A stretch of DNA of 64,000 bases from the NCBI GenBank assembly GCA_037127255.1, contig JBANSL010000016.1, positions 3,164,501 to 3,228,500 of the forward strand, given 5' to 3'. The notes beneath the pieces were generated by a model. The model did no database searches. It had not been told where the DNA came from and saw only the letters and a program-made list of their open reading frames with translations. Within the stretch, counting starts at the first letter, position 1. Each line of letters begins with the position of its first letter. Positions 10,909-19,356 of the stretch are shown here, piece by piece. A program made the position numbers and the translations under genes. Origin of the DNA: Persicaria tinctoria. Lineage: Eukaryota > Streptophyta > Magnoliopsida > Caryophyllales > Polygonaceae.

Positions 10909-11452
10909 TCGGTATACATATACTAAAACCGAGGTGTAATATCCTATGTGGCGCGTTGTGGTCGATTCTAGAAAAAAAAATTAATAAAATAATATGTTGT
11001 CGATCATAATTTATAGAAAGTTATATAAGCCAATTTTAGTTAAATCACAAAATAAAAATAAAAAATATTTTACAATCATACTTTCTAAAAATATTAATAG
11101 ATAAATATGTATATGTAGTACGTATTTTATAGGTGTTATACTGTATTTATGTCTAAATTATTTTTTTGGTGAAAAGAATTATTCATATTGAAATTAATTA
11201 TTTAATAATTGTTATTTTATTTATATCTATATTATTTTTTAATGCTAAAATAAATTATTAAAATATTGTGTAGCCATAATCTATTCGTACATAGATATTT
11301 TAGTAAACTAACGTAATAAATATATAGCTATTATATTTTTGTTGGAAAAAATAATTTATATAGATTATTATTATTTTATTTATTGTAATCTATCTAGAAT
11401 ATTTATAATATTGTATTAGTGTATTCTTTGTGTATGGGATGAGAATTACTAA
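10909..11452 (+). mobile_element. Helitron H3, short relative of H1
   Basis: Begins TCGGTATACATATACTAAAA after A and ends ...TTACTAA before T, matching Helitron rules (5' TC, 3' CTRR, A/T target). The first ~150 bp resemble the start of H1 (CCTATGTGGCGCGTTGTGGT) and the last ~60 bp resemble its end, but the 3' hairpin is decayed. The flanks GACATTAA and TGAATAGT... join to ATTAATGAATAGTGCCATCA, exactly the uninterrupted sequence at about 17797-17816, so the empty site is present in the window. Confidence 0.72.
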
Positions 11453-11524
11453 TGAATAGTACCATCAACTTCTACTAATGAATAGTATCATCAACTTCTA
11501 CTAATGAATAGTACCATCAACTTA
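11447..11524. repeat. Three tandem 26-bp units
   Basis: Three units of TACTAATGAATAGTACCATC plus AACTTC (11447-11472, 11473-11498, 11499-11524) with single-base variants; unit 1's TACTAA is the tail of Helitron H3. The array therefore arose after H3 inserted and copied its last bases along with flanking GLP-upstream sequence. Confidence 0.75.
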
Positions 11525-11780
11525 TTTGTAGGGTAAAATCATCAAATTGATTAAATAGTTTAGGCATTAATCAATGTCTGTGCCCATATGTAATTCCACG
11601 ATTGAATTTATTTAAAAATTTTATTTCATATATCTAAACCACACAAGAAAAACTCATATTAATTTAATACTCAATGCAACGACGAATAGTAACATCAAAG
11701 TTCTTAGTAGGGTAATATCATCAAATTGATCCAATAGTTTAGGCGTCAAATGTATTTGGCCATATGCAATTTTTAATTCT
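11453..11780. repeat. GLP-upstream repeat block, copy 2
   Basis: Two diverged rounds of the GAATAGTACCATCAA / TAGGGTAATATCATCAAATT / GATCAAATAGTTTAGGC modules, about 0.8-1.1 kb upstream of GLP2. Counterparts occur upstream of the other GLP genes. Confidence 0.55.
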
Positions 11781-11806
11781 TTTTATTTTTCTTTCATTTT
11801 TTTAAC

Positions 11807-11914
11807 ATGTACTCCCTCCGATTGGATTTATTTGACGTTTTAGAAGATTAATTTTAATCAACAAATATTTAGTGTTTTAGAAGTAATCATTACATTTTCT
11901 TTTACTTTTGCACT
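11807..11914. mobile_element. Truncated Stowaway-like MITE
   Basis: Begins TACTCCCTCCGATTGGATTT, a typical Stowaway-type end, followed by TTTAGAAG-type interior sequence. The matching right end was not found; the LINE fragment at 11932-12338 lies immediately downstream. Confidence 0.4.
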
Positions 11915-11931
11915 AGTATCAATATATTCGT

Positions 11932-12338
11932 GATGGCGGGACACAAAGGGGTGCAGGCCTCCAAGGACATCGAGGTTGTTGAAGCGGAGAGTGTGCAATG
12001 GGCATTAGCTCGGGTCGGGGAAAGAGGCTACATGCGAATTCACCTAGAGTCTGATTGCCTTAGTCTGATTACGAAGTTGGGAAGAGGATATGAGGGGCTG
12101 GGCACCCTGCGGCATATGGTTGACAAAATCCAGAGACAGGCGACAGGTTTTGCTTCAGTCGAATGGTCTCATTTAAGAAGGCGAGGGAACACAGTTGCAC
12201 ATGAGTTAGCCAATGTTAGGCCTATATTTGATACTCTGTTTTTTGATAAGGATTCAATGCCTCAAGCTGCTCTTGTAAGCTTGGCTGGGGATGTGAATGA
12301 ATAAAAAGTCTTTGTTTGAGCTCAAAAAAAAAAAAAAA
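11932..12338 (+). mobile_element. 5'-truncated LINE 3' end carrying an RNase H domain
   Basis: A 407-bp insertion flanked by a perfect 17-bp duplication AGTATCAATATATTCGT (11915-11931 and 12339-12355) with a ~16-nt poly(A) tail at its 3' side (12324-12339). This is the signature of target-primed reverse transcription. The sequence encodes the C-terminal part of an RNase H-like (RVT_3 type) domain that stays open to a TAA at 12302-12304: VVEAESVQWAL carries the conserved E, HLESDC the conserved D, and RGNTVAHELA the usual C-terminal motif. The first catalytic Asp is missing because of the 5' truncation. The ATG at 11933 is fortuitous, so it is not called as a gene. Plant L1-type LINEs can carry such a domain. 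Confidence 0.85.
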
Positions 12339-12359
12339 AGTATCAATATATTCGTATGT

Positions 12360-12923
12360 GTTGAGATAGGTTTAGGCTTCATGTCCTACATCCGAAAAAG
12401 TTAAACAAGAAAAAAAAATAGTGGCTGGAAAACAATGATAGGGTAACCTTTACACATTGGCTTAATCTTTTGAATATAAAGTGGATCCCGATCCCTTATA
12501 ACAATGAAAACTAAATACAATATGACCAGATTGGTTGCAAATGCTAGTTGCGCTTGAGGGTACATGTTAATATATGGGGTAATGGGTAATGTCCCACATC
12601 GGAAAAACAAGGACATAAGTAGTGTTTTATAGGGATAGGGTGAAGTCTTACACAGTGACTTAAGCTTAAGACTTAAACTCAGGGATGACAATGGGACAAT
12701 GACTCTCTTATTCCAATGTGGGAATGGGGACGAGGATGTGGGAAAAAGTTATTCCCCGCACGGTGACAGTAATCCCCCCCCCCGCCCTTATGGGGATCCC
12801 AAATGAGAAGTACGAGATTCTCATTTTGTTTAGATTTTATAATTTTTCTTTCACTTTTAAAATAGATTTTACCTTATATTAATTGTATTTATGAGATATA
12901 ATATGTAATATTTATATCATATT
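12360..12923. other. Intergenic with CACATCGG-type retro-remnants
   Basis: No gene. ATGTCCTACATCCGAAAAAG (near 12381) and ATGTCCCACATCGGAAAAAC (near 12588) are two diverged copies of a motif often found at the start of short plant LTRs. The stretch around 12680-12800 is a GGGGA-rich low-complexity segment with a run of Cs. No boundaries could be fixed. Confidence 0.3.
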
Positions 12924-13130
12924 GGTGGTGTCATCAGGGACACCAACGCCAGTTGGATCAGCGATTTTGCCTTCAATATTGGGTCTTGCGCGCTCAGTGC
13001 CGATGGCGAAGCGCTGGGGGGTGCTGAAGGGATTAGAGCTTGCCTGCGAGTTGGGCTTTAAGAAAGTTGTGATCGTGACGAACTCAAATTAAGGTCATCG
13101 TCAACCTTATGGCGAGGAAGGTTAAGGAAT
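12924..13130 (+). pseudogene. RNase H-like (RVT_3) domain relic
   Basis: Translating forward from 12924 gives GGVIRDTNASWISDFAFNIG, the recognisable first strand region of the plant RVT_3/RNase H fold. The frame then shifts; WGVLKGLELACELGFKKVV and further on VNLMARKVKESHP appear in other frames. At least two frameshifts and in-frame stops make it a dead fragment, probably of a LINE. No poly(A) or target duplication was found. Confidence 0.65.
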
Positions 13131-13482
13131 CGCATCCAAAAATATTAAATGGGGAAACCATGAATTTTAAACAGGGAAAAATTAAGCAACGGGAGGGAGG
13201 GCGCTAATGGCCTATAGCACATAAGTCAAGCGGGGTTCCATCCTAAAACCAAAACCAATTGGCAATAAAAGGAGTAACCTACTAGCTTATATATTAAGAC
13301 TTGTTTGTTCAAACTATCAATGTGGAACTTCTTTTGTCTCTTCACATCCTCAACACTACCTAACCAGTAACCACCTATAACGTCCCCGAAAGATACCTAA
13401 CACCATCTGGGTTGAGAGGGTTGCCCCAATCTGAGCACGTACTGCAGCAATATTCGATCAATATATGATCGATTTTTCAGAG
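13131..13482. other. Intergenic, no gene
   Basis: AT-rich with a repeat-like stretch (CCATCCTAAAACCAAAACCA followed by AATTGGCAATAAAAGGAGT) resembling a widespread plant retro-repeat. No boundaries, frames or RNA genes were identified. Confidence 0.3.
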
Positions 13483-13615
13483 CATAGGATAAGACATTAA
13501 ATTGGGAAAGATATTCCCTACAAAAAAGGCATGCGACCCTAAAAATCTAATTAAAAAAATGCTAAACTACTTAAATGTTTAATTTTTTTTTCCAAATTTA
13601 GGGTCTTATCCTATG
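13483..13615. mobile_element. Small MITE with CATAGGATAAGAC ends
   Basis: The left end CATAGGATAAGACATTAAAT and the complement of the right end CATAGGATAAGACCCTAAAT form ~25-bp inverted repeats around an AT-rich centre. The total is 133 bp, with no coding. No clear target duplication could be read, so the superfamily is undecided. Confidence 0.5.
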
Positions 13616-13900
13616 TCATTAGAAAAATCGATATACGGTATATCAATCCAAACTTAGATAGATATGAAACCGATCGAACGGACAAAGACCAAAAAGCAGA
13701 GTCATACATTATAAATTTCAGCGTGATACAGTCATTTATTAATATGAATAACAACATTAAAATTAACCCTCCTAAAATGCCGATCGGTATGCAAATTAGC
13801 CCTCCTAAATTGCGTAATTTATTCGATCTTATGCAATAAAAGCATCATCATTACAACTGCAATCAGCCTTGATTATTAATGATCGATCTCCACACATTAC
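13616..13900. other. 3' flank of GLP3
   Basis: AT-rich, no gene. Two similar short pieces AACCCTCCTAAAATGC and AGCCCTCCTAAATTGC lie near 13766-13812. It lies between the MITE and the GLP3 stop codon. Confidence 0.4.
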
Positions 13901-15014
13901 TTAATTATGAAAACCAAGGAATGTCTTAGACTGGATTTCCTTGACGATCTTCTCGTCGAGCTGGAAGGACTTAGCGATGACGTCAGCGCGGATGGGCGGG
14001 TTCGCTGCGAACACCGAGTTGGCCAGCCTAATGTTGGAGGGGGTATGGGAGCTAAAGGCCGCGAGCGCGGCAGCTTTGGTCTTGCCGACGTTGATGGCGA
14101 AGTGGACGAGCCCCGCCGGGAACACCATCACGTCTCCGGCGTTGAGGACCTTGGCGTACAGCTTGTAGCCGGTGTCGATGGAGGAGATGAAGCCGGCGTA
14201 GAGGGTGCCTTCAAGGAGCGTCAGCACCTCGGTGGAGCGGTGGTGGCTGTGGAGCGGCACCAGCCCCCCTCGGGCGCGTAGTCGAGACGCACCAGGGATA
14301 CTCCCAGCGTGTTCAAGCCCGGCAGATTTTCCGGTGACAAGACCTTGCTCGCTGAGCCGTCTTGGTTGTTTGTGTCGCCGGCGACGTTAAAACCGGTGTA
14401 GACGAAGTCGTCTATCGTCACTTCCGCCGGGTTCTTGCACATGTATCCATTCACAAACACTGCAGATATATTTGTGGAAAAAAAAGGGAAATAATTAATG
14501 GGTATTCAACTAACAATGAAGGAATTGGTGAAAAGATTGAAATTTGTTAGAATATTATATGATACAAAATTAGGTTAATTAGAAATTAATTAAGTCAGTA
14601 ATGGGTGTACGTGGCCGGTTAGGGTTTGTGTGGTCGATCAGTTGGCAGAATTTAGGGTTAATTAGTTATCCAATTAGTGGGTCTAATTAGTGGGTTAATG
14701 GGTTAGAAGTTAGAACCACTGGACGGTTAGTTTTAGGGCCGGGTTTATAAATTGTAATCCAAGTTCTTCAGATCAATAGAATTGAGGAGGACTCAGAGAA
14801 AACGTTCTGGCTCCTCTCTTCCAACAAAATTCGGCACAATATTATAACTTTGCCCTGAATTATTCAATTTTATTCAAGTCGGAAATTTTGATGTTGAGAG
14901 GTTTGGTATAGGAGGTAGTATTCGATCTTTTTATATTGATCATAAATGATGAATCATAAGAAAAAGTCATGCTTTACACAATAGTTTAAGTTTTTGTGTT
15001 ATACGATGAATTTC

Positions 15015-15067
<53 letters not shown>

Positions 15068-15503
15068 CTTCAATTATTACACCTTTTTAAGTTAAAATAA
15101 AAACCTACAAACTAATCATCAGCTTAAAAGTGTAGAATGTCAAATGTTATAAACAAAAGTTGAAGGCTATAACGAAATCAATTTATGAGCTTAGAGAGTA
15201 GTTGGATTAAATCAATTATAGTAAAGTGGAAACTTGAAGGATTTCATTGATTATTGAAGAACAATATAATGGTTATTGATCAAGAGAGTGGTATGCCATG
15301 AGATCGAGCAGTAATGCTAGTAGAATATCTCGCTCAAAACAGGGTTGAGAGAAATTTTGATTTGATGCTAGTTACTTACGATTTTTGCTAGGATCGGTAC
15401 TCGCTAGGCAGAAGTCTTGGAGAGGGTTAGGATCACCGGCGTTTGCCATGAAAGAAGCCATGGCCATGAAGAGAGCAAATTTAGCTAGAAATGGAGGTGC
15501 CAT
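13901..15503 (-). pseudogene. Germin-like protein 3 (GLP3), one-base frameshift
   Basis: Same two-exon architecture as its paralogues: exon 1 15380-15503 (124 nt), intron 14460-15379 (GTAAGT...AG), exon 2 13901-14459 (559 nt). The signal peptide MAPPFLAKF...MANA, the FVNGYMCKNP block and the downstream HSHHRSTE and PAGLVHF boxes are intact, but they lie in two frames. The break is at about 14264-14273, where the coding strand has GAGGGGGGCTGG: six Gs, one fewer than needed to join DYAP-EGG to the GL-PLHSH box. Read as is, translation ends soon after the shift and lacks every metal ligand. All other codons look undamaged and the TATA box is intact, so this is either a very young pseudogene or an error in a G homopolymer. 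With the frame kept, the length would be 227 aa, closest to GLP4. Confidence 0.85.
15013..15066. repeat. (AAT)n microsatellite in the GLP3 intron
   Basis: About 17 perfect AAT units inside the GLP3 intron. The GLP4 intron has a much shorter copy at about 51196-51214, indicating the repeat was present before the two genes diverged and then changed length. Confidence 0.9.
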
Positions 15504-15630
15504 TCGATCCCCAACCGTTGATCGAGATTCAAGCTAAATTGATTTGATTGTGGGTTTCGGCAATTCAAGGTTTTTGTTTCAGTATTGTGTGTTCCAAGTG
15601 ATCAATGATGTTGAGGTTTTAGGGAATGCC

Positions 15631-15638
15631 TATTTATA
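15631..15638 (-). promoter_or_regulatory. TATA box of GLP3
   Basis: Minus strand reads ACTATAAATAGGCATTCCC around this site, identical in layout to GLP4 (ACTATAAATAGGCATTCCC at 51795-51802). About 130 nt upstream of the ATG. Confidence 0.7.
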
Positions 15639-15639
15639 G

Positions 15640-16375
15640 TTTTGGTACAGATGAAATTGGGTGGAGTATACTCTTTTCAAGTTTTTTATAAGTATTTGTA
15701 CTCCTTCAATTTTGTTTTAGTTAATTGTACATTTTTAAGATGGTATTATATATTTACCCATAAAATCAATTTTTAGTCTTTTCAATTTTTATCCTTTTTT
15801 AAAATGATTGATGATGAAGATATTTTTAACAAATCAAATTTTATCCTTTTTTTTAAGGATTGGTGGATGAAGATAATTTAACAAACTTTATCCTTTTGAA
15901 AACTACTCAGTTAGATTACTGCAGACGGATTGGTGGATGAAGAGACTATTGTCAACGGAGAATTTTCTAGGGTACCACTTCAAGAATTTTCTAGGTTACA
16001 GGTAAAGTATGTTACTCTTCTCGTTTATCGATCAATTGTAACCTAAATTATGGTGTGCAAACAATGCCATAAGTTACTTACAAGAAAGCCAATTACGTTC
16101 CACATACAATCCAATAATATATTACAATAAAAGTAAACATTACATTAATCATTCATGCAATACGATAATATTCATGTAATACAATGTCATGAATTACTTA
16201 CAAGAAATCACACTCCTGTAATACAATAATATTCATGTAATCAATTCTTGTACAATAAATGAAATCTTCTACCCATTACTATACCCACATTTGTCTTGTA
16301 GAGTTGTATTATAAAAACTCACTATAACCAACTAAAGTAGCATACAATTCTTGTAATAAATGATTTACTGTAATG
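15640..16375. other. GLP3 upstream region, AT-rich, no gene
   Basis: Contains two similar pieces (ATCCTTTTTT-AA... GATTG-TG-ATGAAGAT) near 15789-15880 and a stretch (16080-16375) rich in ATTCATGTAATACAAT and TTCTTGTAAT variants. No coding frame or element boundary was recognised. Confidence 0.4.
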
Positions 16376-17113
16376 AACGAATTCTTGTACCCATTACTAT
16401 AATCAACTACAATAACATGCAATTATTGTAATGAATGATTTCATGTAATGACCGAATTCTGGTAAAGACAGGTATATATTAAAGTAGCATACAATTATTG
16501 TAAACTAAATTACTGTCCCTAACTAACAAGAAGCGAATACAATATCCGTAGGTAAGATATCGATTCCCTGAAGCTTCCATTTACCCTACATCTCCGTTCT
16601 TTCATCTACCCTACATCGTTGTTCTTTTTTGAAAATCACAAACGGTGATGACGAGTTTTTGTGGCTGTATCGGGGCGCCTAACTCTCGTGGTTGGATTAT
16701 GGTTCTTAAATTAGAGTTTACTATACCATGTAAGTTACAATGACAATCACATAAACACAAATTTATCAATTAACCTTCAATGTCTTCGTAATCACCATGC
16801 TTCAAGGAAGATGCAATGTGATGAGCGTCACTTAATTGAAGAGAGGAATGGAAAAGAACGAGCGTTGATGGAATGTGATGAACGTCAATAGAATTAAAAT
16901 TAATTAGAGATTCTACGATTAGTTGTTACAATCAAATCAAGGCAAATCTGTCGTAACATGCAAAAACAAAATCTTCAAGGGTACATTTACCCCCAAAAAA
17001 ATTGAAAAGGGTATAACTACCCAATTTGACCAGAATGGTTAATGTCAACCTTTGCAACTTCTTCAAATTACTAGTAATGCACAACTTTGGAAAAAGAGTA
17101 ATACTGGGTTAAT

Positions 17114-17283
17114 CATTGTTCTAAAAATCTCGCCTATGTGCTAGGCAGCTCTTATCTGCCTAGAGCTAGGCAGGCGTCTAGACATGTTTAGGCGTTCGCC
17201 TTGCCCGCCTATGTGCCGCCTAGATGCTAGGGCTATGCTGTCTCTCACCGTCTAGGATCTGCCTAGCATTTTTTAGAACATTG
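17114..17283. mobile_element. MITE with GTTCTAAAAA ends (X1 copy)
   Basis: Ends CATTGTTCTAAAAATCTCGC and, on the other strand, CAATGTTCTAAAAAATGCTA; the interior is rich in GCCTAG and CTAGGC palindromic pieces. A well-known type of plant MITE. The same element lies at 46625-46794 in X2, so it predates the spacer duplication. Confidence 0.6.
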
Positions 17284-17729
17284 ATGCTGATAAATAATAT
17301 ATTTATGGTAGTGTGTAAGATTTTCGATTCATTTAATCTAAATTTAATAGTTAAGATTTCAAATCCATTTCGTTTTTTTAAAGAAAAAAACTAAAAAATG
17401 CCCATATGTTTGGAAGGTTGATAAAAAGAAATTATCCCTACCATTCAAATGTAAAGAAAATATCACAAGCTTTGAGAGAAATGGTAACAAAGTATCGTTG
17501 TAATACTTTTCACCAGTAAAAAATTAGGGAAAATAATGAGAAGAAATTGACGAAATTATGATCTTGGTGTAAATTATATAACGTTAAATTGTTTTAATGG
17601 AAATCATGTCAATTTTCCGATTATATCATTTTTTTTCATTAATTTTTGTAGTTATGATATTTTATTACCCCTATATATATACAATAAGTTAAACTTTTGT
17701 AAAATTATGATAAACATATAAAATGGGAC

Positions 17730-17830
17730 ATGAATGGTACAATCAAAGTTATTAGTAAGGTAAACATCATCTCAAATTGATGAAATAGCTTATACATGCA
17801 TTAATGAATAGTGCCATCAACACTAATATT
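17730..17830. repeat. GLP-upstream repeat block, copy 3 (in X1)
   Basis: GAATGGTACAATCAAAGTTA, TCAAATTGATGAAATAGCTT and GAATAGTGCCATCAACAC appear in the same order as in the other GLP upstream regions. It gives the uninterrupted version of the Helitron H3 target. Confidence 0.6.
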
Positions 17831-18904
17831 GTCCGGTCTACAGGCAAAATAGTAACATTTGTTATATATATCTTGGAAACCCCGAGGAACATAAAAAATG
17901 GAAGTCTTGTCGATTTTAATTCTTTTGTTTTAATATATATTACAAATTTGAAATTTATGCTCGATCTGATACAAAAGCTCAAGTTTTGCACAGGAGTTTA
18001 CTTTTTCTTATATTTTGATATATTTTTTATTGCCTTAATTCGTTTTGGAATTCATAACTAGTACGTCCAAACAAAGAATTTAATTCATCTTTTGTTACGT
18101 GGGTTGTCTTATCTTTTGCACATTTTCTTAACGGTCTGTAATTTGCCAGCTTGTCGAACTATCAAATTTTTAATTTATCAAAAAAAAAAAATCGAACCAT
18201 GCCGTGAGGTTTTATCCTAACTACAACTTACCAATTAGCCACCACACCAGAGATCAAGTAACTTATATATATATATTAGGCTTGTTTAGTTTATATTTTC
18301 GAAGTGAGACTCTCTTCATGAATGTCGATCTTCACATCTTAATACACTTAATTTATTAATACTACTAAAATTCTGTTAATAGAAATCGGGTATAAATCGA
18401 TGTTAATCAAAAAAAAATTCGAGATCTCAAAAAAAAAATTTCGTCGTGTTAGTGGGTGGTATTAAAAATCCAAAATTTACCACATCGGTTTATAAACGAT
18501 GTCTATAATGATTTATAACATCGTTTCTCTTTGTAATATCGACTTAATTGCATAAATATAAATACATTTTGATTGATTCACCTAATGTTAAAACATTATT
18601 ATTTTGCATTAACATCGATATTTTTTTTTCCAAAAAACAATGTTGTAATATTTTATTTACATCAGTTATAGGTGATTCATTTCATGTTTATTAACTTTTT
18701 CTTTGTATTTTGTCTTGTTATTTCGTTTAAAAAATAGTATTCAACATTCAATATTTACAAAGACAATGTTATATGTATATATTTAAATCAGTATATTTGA
18801 AAGAAATGATGTCTAAAAAGACTATAACATCGTTTTCTTTATGAATAACAATGTATAATTTCGTAAAAGACATCAGTTTTATTAGTCATTTTGTTGTGTT
18901 TCAA

Positions 18905-19356
18905 TCTATAATATATCTAGTAAAAGTTGTGTTCAGCCCCCACCATAAATGCTATAGCCTATATAATTGTGTTCTCGGTTATCCAATCTATAATATTATC
19001 GGTTATCCGTTTGTGTGCAAGCCTTCATTAATGTGTAGTGTATTCAATTTGTTTTTTTTTTCCACAAAATTGAAAATTGTGTCAAAAAATCATCCATAAT
19101 TACATTGAATTCCTCATCCAAAAAATCATCCACAATATTAACACCTAAGATTTTTGTAACAGTACAATCAATTCAGGAAAAAAAAAATTGAAATGAGATT
19201 AGATGGGTTGGTCACTTGGTCGGGCCTTCTCCCTTCTTTAATGTCATTCAAATTAGGCGTTTTACATATCTCACAAGTTACGTTTAGAGGATTTATTATA
19301 GCCTTTTCATCTACTCACACTTTAATTTGTGCAATGGCAAATTAATGAGCCGTTTG
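18905..19356 (+). other. Helitron H2 left arm, non-coding
   Basis: 452 bp between the Helitron 5' terminus and LTR element A, AT-rich, with an 82-aa frame (18851-19099) that starts outside the element and has no domain. GTTTG at 19352-19356 is the left target duplication of LTR element A. Confidence 0.6.

Larger units (their letters stand above)
16376..18904. repeat. Tandem spacer X1, part 1 (interrupted by Helitron H2)
   Basis: Closely matches X2 (44946-50075) along its full length apart from insertions private to X2. Both start at AACGAATTCTTGTACCCATT. X1 continues after the Helitron at 44729-44945. It includes a GCCTAGGC-type MITE (17114-17283), the GLP-upstream repeat modules (about 17730-17830) and a CACTA-like tail (about 18356-18900). 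A short ORF seen in X2 is broken by a stop here, so the spacer is treated as non-coding. Confidence 0.85.

Noticed and set aside
11447..11524. CRISPR-like short repeats
   Set aside because: Contiguous tandem units with no spacers, in a plant genome; explained by tandem duplication next to Helitron H3.
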